A DNA stretch of 64,000 nucleotides from contig NZ_LMFC01000001.1 in assembly GCF_001426705.1 (NCBI RefSeq), positions 651 through 64,650 of the forward strand, written 5' to 3'. Below are positions 33,660 to 42,584 of the stretch, one piece after another (position 1 is the stretch's first letter; every line of letters begins with the position of its first letter). The translations under genes were made by a program, and so were the position numbers. Source of the stretch: Cellulomonas sp. Root485 (lineage in GTDB: Bacteria > Actinomycetota > Actinomycetes > Actinomycetales > Cellulomonadaceae). The notes under the pieces are model-generated. The model did no database searches. It was not told the origin of the DNA and saw only the letters and a program-made list of their open reading frames with translations.

Positions 33660-34607
33660 TCAGTGCGCAGGTTCGGCCTTCTTGCGCTTCGGGATGAGGT
33701 GCATGATGCCGACGACCACGGCACCCACCACGAGCCCGACCAGCGCCGAGCCGAGGGTGTCCACCAGCCAGGCCAGCAACCCGCCGACGCCGGGCACGAC
33801 CGCCACGGCCTCCTCCAGGTGGTGCAGGAGCTCGTACGGCGCGTGCCAGCCCAGCTCGTCGACGCCGGCGAGCAGGATGTGCCCGCCGACCCACAGCATC
33901 GCGACGATGCCGACGGTCGACAGGACCGAGAGCACCTTCGGCATCGCGAGCACCAGCCCGCGGCCGATCGCGGCGACCGCACCGTTGCGACGCTCCGCGA
34001 GGTGCAGCCCGATGTCGTCCATCTTCACGATGAGCCCGACGACGCCGTAGACCAGCACCGTGATGGCCAGCGCGACGACCGCCAGGATGATCGTGCGGGA
34101 CAGGAACGGCTCGTCGGCGACCTCGTTGAGGGCGATCACCATGATCTCGGCGGACAGGATGAAGTCGGTGCGGATCGCGCCGCGCACCATCGACTTCTCG
34201 GTGTCCTCGCCCTGGACCGCGACCGGGGTCGTGGTGTGCTCCTTGGCGTGCCCGGAGATCAGCTCCCAGATCTTCTCCGCACCCTCGTACGCGAGGTACG
34301 TCCCTCCGACCATGAGGATCGGGGTGAGCAGCCACGGCAGGAACTGGCTGAGCAGCAGGGCGGCCGGGAGGATGAACAGCAGCTTGTTGCGCAGCGACCC
34401 GACGGCGATCTTGCGGACGATCGGCAGCTCGCGCTGCGGCTGGAACCCGTGGACGTAGCGCGGGGTCACGGCCGTGTCGTCGATGACGACGCCCGCCGCC
34501 TTCGCGCTCGCCCGGCCGGCGGCCGCGCCCACGTCGTCGACCGACGCCGCGGCCAGCTTGGCCAGGGCGGCGATGTCGTCCAGAAGCGCGGCCAGACCGC
34601 CAGCCAT
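33660..34607 (-). CDS. DUF808 family membrane protein
   Basis: 315 residues. N terminus MAGGLAALLDDIAALAKLAA is diagnostic of DUF808 (E. coli YedI). About six to eight transmembrane helices (KLLFILPAALLLSQFLPWLLTPILMVGG, FILSAEIMVIALNEVADEPFLSR, VGIVAMLWVGGHILLAGVDELGW). Found widely, function unknown; sometimes regarded as an inner-membrane transporter. The GAEKIWELISGH segment is conserved in the family. Probably monocistronic. Confidence 0.92.
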   Translation of the reverse strand: MAGGLAALLDDIAALAKLAAASVDDVGAAAGRASAKAAGVVIDDTAVTPRYVHGFQPQRELPIVRKIAVGSLRNKLLFILPAALLLSQFLPWLLTPILMVGGTYLAYEGAEKIWELISGHAKEHTTTPVAVQGEDTEKSMVRGAIRTDFILSAEIMVIALNEVADEPFLSRTIILAVVALAITVLVYGVVGLIVKMDDIGLHLAERRNGAVAAIGRGLVLAMPKVLSVLSTVGIVAMLWVGGHILLAGVDELGWHAPYELLHHLEEAVAVVPGVGGLLAWLVDTLGSALVGLVVGAVVVGIMHLIPKRKKAEPAH

Positions 34608-34664
34608 CAGTTCTCCCTCGTCGGTTCTGCCGGGTGCTCGGGTGATCCTGACACAGCGAGCGTC

Positions 34665-35225
34665 TCAGTTCAGGCTGGCGTCCTCCGCGAACGTCGACAC
34701 GATCGCGAGGTCACCGCCCTGGCGTCGCAGCACCCGTCGCCACAGCGTCTCGGGCTCCGGCGTCAGCACGTCGTCGGGGACCGCGTCGACCACGAACCAG
34801 GCGCGCTCGACCAGCTCGTCCTCCAGCTGCCCGGCGCCCCACCCCGCGTGCCCGGCGAACACCCGGACGCCACCCACGTGGTGTGCCACCGATGTCGGCT
34901 CCGCATCCAGGTCCACCAGGCCGAACCGGCCCGTCACCCGGTCGACCTCCGGCGACGAACCGGCGCCGCGGGGGAGCGCCGCGACGCCCATCGCCCCGTC
35001 CAGGCCGACGGGGCCGCCGTGGAACAGCCGCGGCGGGTCGCTCACGTGCTCCTGCCAGTCGGGCAGGACCACTCCGACGTCGACCGTCGACGGGCGGTTG
35101 AGCACGACGCCGATCGCGCCGTCCTCGCCGTGGTCGAGCACCAGGATGACGGTCCGGTGGAACGTGGGCTCGCGCAGGCGGGGGGTCGCGACGAGGAGCC
35201 GGCCGCGCAGTGCCGCATCCGTCAT
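34665..35225 (-). CDS. YqgE/AlgH family protein
   Basis: 186 residues from the ATG at 35225, overlapping the stop of the upstream acetyltransferase gene. The pattern is that of YqgE/AlgH: LRGRLLVATPRLREPTFHRTVILVLDH, GVVLNRPS, FHGGPVG, RVFAGHAGWGAGQLEDELVERAWFVV. The structure of the family is known but its function is not; in Pseudomonas AlgH was linked to regulation. Cytoplasmic. Confidence 0.93.
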   Translation of the reverse strand: MTDAALRGRLLVATPRLREPTFHRTVILVLDHGEDGAIGVVLNRPSTVDVGVVLPDWQEHVSDPPRLFHGGPVGLDGAMGVAALPRGAGSSPEVDRVTGRFGLVDLDAEPTSVAHHVGGVRVFAGHAGWGAGQLEDELVERAWFVVDAVPDDVLTPEPETLWRRVLRRQGGDLAIVSTFAEDASLN

Positions 35226-35791
35226 GTGCCCACCTCCCGCCGCATGACCACCCGCGGCCGACCGCCGCTGTGCCCCGTCGTCTCGGCGGCCTGCGTGAAC
35301 CCCGCCGCCTCGAACAGGCGGCTGGTGCCCACGTACCCCGAGATGACGTCCACCCGGTCGCTGCCGTCGATGCTGACCGGGTACCCCTCGACGACCTCGG
35401 CACCGTGCCCTGCGGCGTGCGCGACCGCGCCCTCGAGGAGCTCGTGCATCAGTCCCTGGCGCCGGAACGCGGGCCGGACCACGAAGCAGACGACGCTCCA
35501 TGCCTCCCGGTCGTCGACGAACGGGATGGTCCGCGAGCCCATCAGCCGGCGGTAGGTGCTGCGCGGGGCCACGGAGCACCAGCCCGCCACCTCGCCGTCC
35601 ACGTACGCCAGCACGCCCGGGCCCGGCTCGGCGGCGCACTCGTCGCGCATGTACTGCGCGCGCTCCTCGTTGGGTACGCGGCTGTCCCGGTACGCCATGC
35701 ACCAGCAGCCCGCGCCGCCCGGCTTCTTCACGCCGACGACCTCGAAGAAGTCGTCGTACCGCCCGACGGCGGGGAGCACCTCGATGGCCAT
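35222..35791 (-). CDS. GNAT family N-acetyltransferase
   Basis: 189 residues. Acetyl-CoA binding core VVCFVVRPAFRRQGLMHELLEGAVAHA, with R/QxxGx/A in RRQGLM. N-terminal CWCMAYRD and GWCSVAPRSTYRRL segments are typical of a subgroup with a Cys-rich entry. Substrate unknown. Overlaps algH by four bases, so the two are cotranslated; this pairing may be local. Confidence 0.85.
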   Translation of the reverse strand: MAIEVLPAVGRYDDFFEVVGVKKPGGAGCWCMAYRDSRVPNEERAQYMRDECAAEPGPGVLAYVDGEVAGWCSVAPRSTYRRLMGSRTIPFVDDREAWSVVCFVVRPAFRRQGLMHELLEGAVAHAAGHGAEVVEGYPVSIDGSDRVDVISGYVGTSRLFEAAGFTQAAETTGHSGGRPRVVMRREVGT

Positions 35792-35832
35792 CCCCCCAGG
35801 CTACGGAACGACTCAGACGCGCTCTGCCGCGC

Positions 35833-36063
35833 TCAGCCGCGCTCAGTCGCCTGCTCGTCGATCCTGTGCCGCTCGTCCTGGATCGTCGCGCCGGCCGCGA
35901 CGAGCTTGAGCTCGTGGGCGCGGAAGTGGTGACCGCAGAAGAGCAGCTCCATGCCGTCGGCCGTGGGGAGGGTCGCCTTGACGTACGCCTGCGCGCCGCA
36001 GCGGTCGCAACGGTCCTGCCGGGTGAGCTCGGGGGCGAGGGTGTCGATCGTGAGTGCGGTCAT
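35833..36063 (-). CDS. DUF7455 small zinc-binding-type protein
   Basis: 76 residues from the ATG at 36063; an in-frame start 75 bases earlier adds an Arg-rich stretch with no coding character. It has CDRCGAQAY and LFCGHHFRAHE, four candidate zinc ligands, the pattern of the short actinobacterial DUF7455 family. No function is known. Single gene upstream of the GNAT/algH pair. Confidence 0.85.
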   Translation of the reverse strand: MTALTIDTLAPELTRQDRCDRCGAQAYVKATLPTADGMELLFCGHHFRAHELKLVAAGATIQDERHRIDEQATERG

Positions 36064-36277
36064 GTCGGATACCTCGTCTCGCTGGGGTGGGCGGTGCTCG
36101 CCGGGGCGGGCTCCGCGTGTGCTGCTCATCCGAACCATCGGTCATCGGCAGACCATCCCGCAGGGTGTTCGCTCTGCGGTGAACTGCCTCACCTGGAAGG
36201 GGGCGAGAGCCGAGGTCGGAATACCCGGCGCCGAAAAGGTCCGGCACTCGCTCCAGGCTGTCCTGCACACTGGCCCC

Positions 36278-36841
36278 GTGAACGACCTGCGCACGAGCCT
36301 GATCTCGGGGTTCACCTGGCGATCCGACCCCCCGGTCTGGCCCGAGCACCGCAAGAACTACGCCGACTACAGCGCGTGGTGGCGCGACCCCGCGGTCCTG
36401 GCCGAGATCGGTCCCGCGCTCGCCGCGCTCTTTCGCGACGCCGAGCCCACCGTGATCCTCGGCACGGAGTCGCACGGCTTCCTGCTCGGCCCGCTCGTGG
36501 CTCTGCACCTCGGGATCGGGTTCGCAGCGGTGCGCAAGGAACCCGAACGCGGCTCCCACGACGAGGTGTGGCTGGTCCGCAGGACGCCGCCCGACTACCG
36601 GGACCGGCACCTCGACCTCGCCGTCCGCCGCTCCGTCCTGCGCCCCGGTGACCGGGTCCTCTTCGTCGACGAGTGGGCGGCGACGGGTGGACAGGCGCTG
36701 GCGTGCCAGCAGCTCGTCGACGACGCGGAGGCCAGGTGGCTGGGCGCCGCCGTCGTCGTGGATGCCCTGGAGAGCTCCGCCGACCGCCGGGTCCTCAACC
36801 TCCGCGGCCTGGTCCACGTGCGGGAGCTCCGCCGCCGGTAG
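36278..36841 (+). CDS. Phosphoribosyltransferase-like protein
   Basis: 187 residues from the GTG at 36278; upstream in-frame sequence overlaps the DUF7455 gene and lacks coding character. It has VILGTESHGFLLGPLVALHLGIGFAAVRK and RVLFVDEWAATGGQ, the PRPP-binding loop form (usually VDDxxATGGT) of the adenine phosphoribosyltransferase group. The N terminus (FTWRSDPPVWPEHRKNYADYSAWW) is specific to a subfamily whose substrate I do not know. Cytoplasmic purine or nucleobase salvage is the likely role. Confidence 0.75.
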   Translation: MNDLRTSLISGFTWRSDPPVWPEHRKNYADYSAWWRDPAVLAEIGPALAALFRDAEPTVILGTESHGFLLGPLVALHLGIGFAAVRKEPERGSHDEVWLVRRTPPDYRDRHLDLAVRRSVLRPGDRVLFVDEWAATGGQALACQQLVDDAEARWLGAAVVVDALESSADRRVLNLRGLVHVRELRRR

Positions 36842-36867
36842 CCGTGGGTGCGTGAACCCCTGGGTGG

Positions 36868-36940
36868 TGGGCCCCGTGGGGATCGAACCCACAACCCGCG
36901 GATTAAAAGTCCGCTGCTCTGCCAATTGAGCTAGAGGCCC
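36868..36940 (-). tRNA. tRNA-Lys (TTT)
   Basis: 73 bases. The acceptor GGGCCTC pairs with GGGGCCC (one U-G pair), discriminator A, no encoded CCA. The anticodon loop CUUUUAA gives UUU. The D loop and TTCGA T loop are normal. It stands alone; the roughly 200 bases upstream to the next gene show nothing else. Confidence 0.97.
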
Positions 36941-37138
36941 GGGGGATGCGGGTTTGGTCCGTGGAACTCTCGGGACAGCTCCCGTGTCGTTCCCCGCTCC
37001 TCCCGCCTGCCGACTGTAGTCGGCACGGGACGCGGTGCCATGCACGTCGAGGTCCCTGCGCAACCGCCTCAGCCCCGTGACACAGCACCGCCGGCGTCCT
37101 GCGGTGACGACACCGCCGTCGCGGGGCTGCTCGCGACG

Positions 37139-38059
37139 TCAGGGCCTCGAGGGGTTGAGCTCGGCCGTGGTGACCTGACTGGCGCTCACCAACCAGCTGG
37201 TGAGGATCCTGCCGTACGCGCCGCTGTCGATGAGCTCCTGCACGGCCTTCTGGATCGCGTCAGTCAGCGCCTGGTCGTCCTTCGAGACGACGATGCCCTG
37301 CGGGGCGGTGGCGAACGCCTCGCCGAGCAGCTCGAGCTGGCGCGACATCTGGACGGCGTAGGTGACGATCGGAGAGTCCGCGTAGATCGCGTCGGCCTGG
37401 CCATCGAGCAGAGCGTCGGTCGCCTCAGTCTGCGTGTCGAACGAGAGCGTCCTGATCGACTCCGTGCCGGCGCTCTCGCACTCCTCCGTGAGCGTGCCGA
37501 GCTCCTCCTCCTGGATCGTGCCTGCCTGGACCGCGACGGTCACGCCGCACAGGTCGTCGGGGGAGATCTCCTGGGGATTCCCCTTCCTGACGGCGAAGGC
37601 CTCGCCGGCCTCGAGGTACTGGACCATGTTCACCTGCGTCATGCGCTCGGCATTGATGGTGAACGACGAGATGCCGACGTCGTACGTGGACCCGACCTCC
37701 GGGATGATGCTGGAGAAGTCGGCCGTCCGGACGTCGGCCTCCAGCCCGAGCACGACGGCGATGGCCTTCGCGAGGTCGACGTCGTAGCCGACGGGCGTCA
37801 CGCCATCGACGTCCAGGTACTCGGCCGGAGCGTACGAGGTGTCCGACCCGACGACGAGCGTGCCCCTGTCGGCGATCTCGCGGGGCACCAGGGCCGCGAT
37901 GCTGTCGACCTTCACGATGCTGCTCGAGCCGGGCGAGCTGCCGTCGTCCGGCAGCGCGACGGCGGCCGAGCCTGAGCCGGCACCGCCGCAGGCGGTGAGA
38001 AGCAGGGCGGACGCGGCACCGAGTGCTGCGGCCGCGAGGACGAGACGAGGACGACGCAC
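37139..38059 (-). CDS. Amino-acid-type ABC transporter substrate-binding lipoprotein (family 3)
   Basis: 306 residues from the GTG at 38059, which gives a tight signal peptide with lipobox LTAC (Cys24); a longer start at 38125 would place 22 extra residues before it. Family 3 features: GTLVVGSDTSYAPAEYLD, GYDVDLAKAIAVVLGLEA, FSSIIPEVGSTYDVGISSFT, VAVQAGTIQEEEL and DALLDGQADAIYADSPIVTYAV. Likely binds a polar amino acid. No permease or ATPase gene is adjacent, so it is an orphan or works with a system elsewhere. Confidence 0.9.
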   Translation of the reverse strand: MRRPRLVLAAAALGAASALLLTACGGAGSGSAAVALPDDGSSPGSSSIVKVDSIAALVPREIADRGTLVVGSDTSYAPAEYLDVDGVTPVGYDVDLAKAIAVVLGLEADVRTADFSSIIPEVGSTYDVGISSFTINAERMTQVNMVQYLEAGEAFAVRKGNPQEISPDDLCGVTVAVQAGTIQEEELGTLTEECESAGTESIRTLSFDTQTEATDALLDGQADAIYADSPIVTYAVQMSRQLELLGEAFATAPQGIVVSKDDQALTDAIQKAVQELIDSGAYGRILTSWLVSASQVTTAELNPSRP

Positions 38060-38319
38060 GGGGGACCTCTCGCGGCGCCAGGGTGGGGCACCGTCTGGTT
38101 CTCGGCTGGGCCACGGGCTCGGCATCGATCAGGTGCCGCGCACGCGGGAGAGCAATCGCGAGATCGTACGGTGCGGTAGCCGTCACCACACAATCCGACA
38201 GTTCGGCACATGGGTGAGGGCGCGGCGCCGTGACCAGCAGGATCGTCCGGTACGGCTCGCGCGGGTGAACCTCGTCGGGACATGACGCACGGACTGCGAC
38301 CTCCGCTACGGTGCGGCGG

Positions 38320-39276
38320 ATGAGTGAGCAGACGGGGCACGAGCCCGGCGGGACGCCGTTCGCCGCGCCGGGCGGCTTTCGCGCGGCGCCGGCCGCCGTG
38401 GTGCCGGAGTCTCGGCCTCCTGCGGGTGCGCCGTCTCCGTACGCCCCACCGACCGCGGGGGAGGCGTCGCCCTTCGCCCCGCCCGCTTCGTACCGTGCGT
38501 CGCAGACCTACGCGCCACCACCGTCCTACGGGGCCCCTGTCGGCTACGGTGCGCCACCGCCGTACGGCACGGCCGATGCCTCGGGAGCGCCCTACGGGTA
38601 CGGCGCCTACGTCGCGCCTCCGACCGACGGGCTGGCGATCGCCTCGCTCGTGACCAGCGCCGCGGGTCTGCTGGTCCTCGGCGGGCTCCCGGGGCCCGTC
38701 GGTCTGGGCCTGGGGATCGGTGCGTTGCGCAGGATCCGGCGGCGCGGCACGAAGGGTCGCGGGATGGCGATCGCCGGTGTGGTCGTGGGTGCGGTGGGCA
38801 CGCTCGTGTGCATCGGCTGGGTGTGGCTCGCGATCTGGGCGTCGACGAACCCCGGCGTCGCCAGCGGCCTGGCGTTCGAGGACGAGCTTCCCGACTACAC
38901 GCTGCGTTCGGATCTCGTGGTCGGCGACTGCCTGCGCGAGTACCCGGGCTCGTGGGACCTCGGCACCGCCGACCCGGTGGACTGCCGCGAGGCGCACGCC
39001 CTGGAGATCGTGGCGGTCCTGCCGCTGTCGGGTCCGGTCGACTCCTCGGACGACACGACGGACGCGGAGTACGACCGCGGGTTCGCCGAGTGCACCGCGA
39101 GGATCGAGCGCGCCGCGCCCGGCCTGCTCGACGAGTGGGTCGTCTGGACGGACGTGAGCTTCCCGCACCCGGACGACTGGTCGGCGGGCGCGACGACGGC
39201 CTACTGCGCGGTGGCGACCGACTACCCGGAGCTGCGGGGGTCGGTTCTGGACGGGTCGGTCACGGGGCCGGAGTAG
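38320..39276 (+). CDS. DUF4190 membrane protein with septum-formation-type domain
   Basis: 318 residues from the ATG at 38320. The first 100 residues are Pro/Tyr/Gly/Ala-rich with YGAP repeats. Two transmembrane helices (about 105-130 and 148-172) enclose LRRIRRRGTKGRGMAIAGVVVG, the DUF4190 signature. The outside part has four cysteines (VGDCLREY, VDCREAH, FAECTAR, AYCAVA) in the spacing of the actinobacterial septum-formation domain. Role in envelope growth is inferred from that domain only. Confidence 0.8.
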   Translation: MSEQTGHEPGGTPFAAPGGFRAAPAAVVPESRPPAGAPSPYAPPTAGEASPFAPPASYRASQTYAPPPSYGAPVGYGAPPPYGTADASGAPYGYGAYVAPPTDGLAIASLVTSAAGLLVLGGLPGPVGLGLGIGALRRIRRRGTKGRGMAIAGVVVGAVGTLVCIGWVWLAIWASTNPGVASGLAFEDELPDYTLRSDLVVGDCLREYPGSWDLGTADPVDCREAHALEIVAVLPLSGPVDSSDDTTDAEYDRGFAECTARIERAAPGLLDEWVVWTDVSFPHPDDWSAGATTAYCAVATDYPELRGSVLDGSVTGPE

Positions 39277-40126
39277 TCGGGTCCTCGGCGTCGTGGTCGA
39301 GCCCGGTGGACAGGTCGAGCAGCGCACCGGCCTGGTCGATCAGGGTCTCGCCCTTGCGCCGGATGCCGTCGACCGCGTCCGCGCCTGCGACCCACCGGGC
39401 GGGGGCCTCGTCGAGCGCGACGACCGTGACGAGGTTCGCGGCGAGCCTGGCGGGATCGCCGCTCTGCTGCCCGTTCATCGACTTCCACGCCGCGATCGTC
39501 TGCTCGGTGGCCTGGGCGTAGTCGTCGATCGAGAGCTCGGGCCAGATGGTCGACGAGCCCTCCACGAGAAGCTCGGTGCGGAAGAAGCCGGGTTCGACTG
39601 CGGTGACGCGGATGCCGAACCGCGCCACCTCGTCACGCAGGGACTCGGTCCAGCCCTCGAGGGCGAACTTGGAGGCGCCGTACGCACTGCCGAAGGGTCC
39701 ACTGACGATGCCGGCGGTCGAGGTGATGGTCACGACGTGGCCGGAGCGCTGACGGCGCATGACGGGCAGCACGGCCCGGGTGACGGCGAGGGGACCGAAG
39801 AAGTTGGTCTCCATCTGAGCGCGGAACTGCGCGGGGGAGACCTCCTCGAAGAAGCCGGGCTGGAAGTTGCCGGCGTTGTTGACCAGGACGTCGATCCGGC
39901 CGAACCGGTCGGTCGCGGCGTGGACGGCCGCGTCGACCGAGTCGGGGTCGGTGACGTCGAGGGCCACGGTCAGCAGGTTCGCGTGCTCGCCGACGGCTGC
40001 GGCCGCCTTGGCCGCGTCGCGCGCGGTCGCGACGACCTGGTGGCCGGCGGCCAGCGCGGCCTGGGCGATGTCGACGCCCATGCCGCGGCCGGCGCCGGTG
40101 ATGAGCCAGACGTGAGAGTCGGTCAT
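39260..40126 (-). CDS. Short-chain dehydrogenase/reductase
   Basis: 288 residues. Classical SDR: VWLITGAGRGMGVDIAQAAL (TGxxxGxG cofactor site), VLVNNAGNFQPG (NNAG), ITSTAGIVSGPFGSAYGASKFALEGWTESL (catalytic Ser and YxxxK). NAD or NADP use cannot be settled; the substrate is unknown. It is the third member of the set with the dehydrogenase and the transporter encoded upstream; its 3' end overlaps the DUF4190 gene by 17 bases in the convergent direction. Confidence 0.9.
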   Translation of the reverse strand: MTDSHVWLITGAGRGMGVDIAQAALAAGHQVVATARDAAKAAAAVGEHANLLTVALDVTDPDSVDAAVHAATDRFGRIDVLVNNAGNFQPGFFEEVSPAQFRAQMETNFFGPLAVTRAVLPVMRRQRSGHVVTITSTAGIVSGPFGSAYGASKFALEGWTESLRDEVARFGIRVTAVEPGFFRTELLVEGSSTIWPELSIDDYAQATEQTIAAWKSMNGQQSGDPARLAANLVTVVALDEAPARWVAGADAVDGIRRKGETLIDQAGALLDLSTGLDHDAEDPTTPAP

Positions 40127-40142
40127 GAGGACTGCCTCCGGA

Positions 40143-41162
40143 TCAGAGAGTGAGAAGAACCTTGGTCGCCCGACGCTCGTCCATGGCCCGGTAGCCCGCG
40201 GCGGCCTGGTCGAGCGGCAGGGTGAGGTCGAAGACCTTGCCGGGGTCGATCGTGCGGTCCCAGATGAGCGTGATCAGCTCGGGCAGGAAGCGCCGCACGG
40301 GTGCCGGTCCGCCGTGCAGGTGGACACCGGAGAAGAACAGCTCGTCGCCGGGGAGGGACACGTCGTGGGCGACACCGACATACCCGACATGCCCACCGGC
40401 GCGGGTCGCGCGGATGGCCTGCATCATCGACTCCTGGGTGCCGACGGCCTCGATCGTGGAGTGCGCGCCGAGGCCGCCGGTGAGCTCCTTGATGCGGGCC
40501 ACGCCCTCGTCGCCGCGCTCCTCGACGATGTCGGTGGCACCGAAGTCGCGGGCGAGCGCCTGCCGGTCGGCGTGCCGGGACATGGCGATGATCCGCTCGG
40601 CGCCGAGCTGCTTGGCCGCGAGCACGCCGAGCAGGCCGACCGCGCCGTCGCCGACCACGGCCACGGTCTTGCCCGGGCCGACCTCGGCCGCGACGGCGGC
40701 GAACCAGCCGGTCCCGAGCACGTCGGAGGCGGCCAGCAGGGACGGGACCAGGTCGTCGTCCGGCATGCCGGGGGTCGCGACGAGCGTGCCGTCGGCGTGC
40801 GGGATCCGGGCGTACTCCGCCTGGGCGCCGGGGACGGCACCGGGTCCACGGTGCACGCAGTGCGTCTGGTAGCCGGCCTGGCAGATCTCGCAGGTGTTGT
40901 CGGAGGAGAAGAACGAGCCGACGACGAAGTCGCCGACCGCGAGGCTCGTGACCTCGGACCCGATCTCCGCGACGACGCCCACGTACTCGTGGCCCATCGG
41001 CTGGTGGTCGACCTCGTCGGCACCGCGGTACGGCCACAGGTCGGACCCGCAGATGCAGGTCGCGGCGAGCTTGATGATCGCGTCGGTCGGCTCGACGAGG
41101 GTCGGCCGCTCGGTCTGGTCGACCCGGACGTCGCCGGGGCCGTACATGACGACTGCACGCAT
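40143..41162 (-). CDS. Zinc-dependent alcohol dehydrogenase family protein
   Basis: 339 residues. Medium-chain dehydrogenase: ATCICGSDLWPYRG (catalytic zinc Cys), GHEYVGVVAEIGSEV (GHE), structural zinc cysteines in CEICQAGYQTHC, and the nucleotide motif VAVVGDGAVGLLGVLAAKQLGAERII. The structural zinc set appears partial. Likely oxidises an alcohol or reduces an aldehyde with NAD(P). 16 bases upstream of the SDR gene, same strand. Confidence 0.9.
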   Translation of the reverse strand: MRAVVMYGPGDVRVDQTERPTLVEPTDAIIKLAATCICGSDLWPYRGADEVDHQPMGHEYVGVVAEIGSEVTSLAVGDFVVGSFFSSDNTCEICQAGYQTHCVHRGPGAVPGAQAEYARIPHADGTLVATPGMPDDDLVPSLLAASDVLGTGWFAAVAAEVGPGKTVAVVGDGAVGLLGVLAAKQLGAERIIAMSRHADRQALARDFGATDIVEERGDEGVARIKELTGGLGAHSTIEAVGTQESMMQAIRATRAGGHVGYVGVAHDVSLPGDELFFSGVHLHGGPAPVRRFLPELITLIWDRTIDPGKVFDLTLPLDQAAAGYRAMDERRATKVLLTL

Positions 41163-41188
41163 GAGGGGTGCCCTTTCTGGTGGTGGTC

Positions 41189-42451
41189 CTACCGCTGCTC
41201 GACGAGCTCAGCGAGCGCGACGGCGGGGGTGGTGGTGTGTGCCGGGCCCCGACGGGCGCGGCGCGTCAGCGCCAGGTACGTCCCGGCGGCGAGGGTGAGG
41301 CAGGTGAGGGTCACGACGCCCATCGGCAGGATGCTCGCGGCTCCGGCGACGCCCACCAGCGGCGCGGCGATCCCGCCGAGGCCGAACCTGACCATGCCCA
41401 GCAGCGAGGAGGCGGTGCCGGCCAGCTGCGGGTAGCCGGCCAGGGCGAGCGTGGTGGCCGGGGGTGAGCTGAACGCGACCCCGCTGGCCAGGACGAGCAG
41501 CGACACCACGACCACACCGACCGGCAGGGGTGTCAGTCCGGCGACGAGCAAGCCCGCCGCCCCGAGGGCGGCGATCGCGGTGCCGGCGAGCAGCGTGCGG
41601 TGCGCACCCCACGCCGCGGCGCACCGGCCACTGAGGTGGCCGAACAGCATGAACCCCGCGGAGTTGAGCCCGAACGCGAGCGCGTACCCCTGCGGCGACA
41701 TCCCGTAGCTGCCCTGCAGGACGTAGGTGGCCCCGGCGAGGTAGGCGAACAGGGCCGCGTACGTGAAGCCCTGGCTGAGCACGGCCCCGAGGTACGCCCG
41801 GTCGGACAGCAGCAGCCGGTAGGCGCGGCCGGTCTGCGCGAAGCCGCCGACCGTCCGCCGCTGGTCGGGGAGGGTCTCGGGGAAGAGCGCGAGCGCTGTC
41901 ACGAGCAGCAGCGCCCCGACCGCAGCGAGGACGACGAACAGGCCGCGCCAGTCGGTGACCGTGGTCAGCTGCCCACCGAGCAGGGGCCCGACGACCGCGG
42001 CCAGACCTCCGGCCACGGTCAGCCGGCCGTAGAAGCGCAGCAACGCCGGACCGTCGTAGACGTCGCGGCCGGCCGCCTGGGCGATCACGATGCCGACGCC
42101 GCCGGCCAGGCCCTGCACCAGCCGGGCCAGGACCAGCGACTCCACCGTCGGGCTCGTCGCGCACAGCAGCGACGTGAGCACGTACGCCACGACACCGACC
42201 AGGAGCACCGGACGTCGGCCGAACCGGTCGGACAGCGGCCCCGCCACGAGCTGACCCAGGGCGAGACCCACGAGGCAGGCGGTCACGGTCAGCTGCGCGG
42301 TCGACGTCGCGGCGCCCAGCTCCGCCGTGAGTGCGGGCAGGGCGGGCAGGTACAGGTCCATCGAGATCGGCCCGAAGACGGTCAGCAACAGCAGGAGAGG
42401 TGGCAGCAGGCGCCCGACGGCGGGTGGGGGGTGCTCGGACGAGGACGTCAT
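41189..42451 (-). CDS. MFS drug exporter, Bcr/CflA type
   Basis: 420 residues from the ATG at 42451; an upstream in-frame extension overlaps the divergent regulator and is not used. Twelve transmembrane segments. The Bcr/CflA pattern is present: FGPISMDLYLPALPALTAELG, ALGQLVAGPLSDRFGRRPVLLVG and ARLVQGLAGGVGIVIAQAAGRDVY. It probably expels small lipophilic compounds. First gene of the set with the two dehydrogenases and divergent from the regulator. Confidence 0.92.
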   Translation of the reverse strand: MTSSSEHPPPAVGRLLPPLLLLLTVFGPISMDLYLPALPALTAELGAATSTAQLTVTACLVGLALGQLVAGPLSDRFGRRPVLLVGVVAYVLTSLLCATSPTVESLVLARLVQGLAGGVGIVIAQAAGRDVYDGPALLRFYGRLTVAGGLAAVVGPLLGGQLTTVTDWRGLFVVLAAVGALLLVTALALFPETLPDQRRTVGGFAQTGRAYRLLLSDRAYLGAVLSQGFTYAALFAYLAGATYVLQGSYGMSPQGYALAFGLNSAGFMLFGHLSGRCAAAWGAHRTLLAGTAIAALGAAGLLVAGLTPLPVGVVVVSLLVLASGVAFSSPPATTLALAGYPQLAGTASSLLGMVRFGLGGIAAPLVGVAGAASILPMGVVTLTCLTLAAGTYLALTRRARRGPAHTTTPAVALAELVEQR

Positions 42452-42511
42452 GCCGACAAGACAACCTGCGCTCGCCGACGCCCGGGAGTCCCTGCCGTGG
42501 GGTGTACCGGC

Positions 42512-42540
42512 AGGGCACCCCTCGCGTCGAGGGGTGCCCT
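42512..42540. promoter_or_regulatory. 13-bp perfect inverted repeat in the MFS/regulator divergent promoter
   Basis: AGGGCACCCCTCG (42512-42524) is repeated inverted at 42528-42540 with a 3-base gap. It lies between two divergent start codons, 45 bases from the regulator start and 61 from the exporter start, where an operator rather than a terminator is expected. Confidence 0.55.
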
Positions 42541-42584
42541 CGCAGGTCTCCCTCTCGACCCGGGGGCGATCTACCGTCGACGTC

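Noticed and set aside
33505-34335. Extension of the GH51 frame upstream of 33504
   Set aside because: It crosses the operator region and the DUF808 gene; the ATG at 33504 has a ribosome site and begins a proper signal peptide.
36868-36940. Inverted repeats around 36870 considered as a terminator
   Set aside because: They are the acceptor and T stems of tRNA-Lys.
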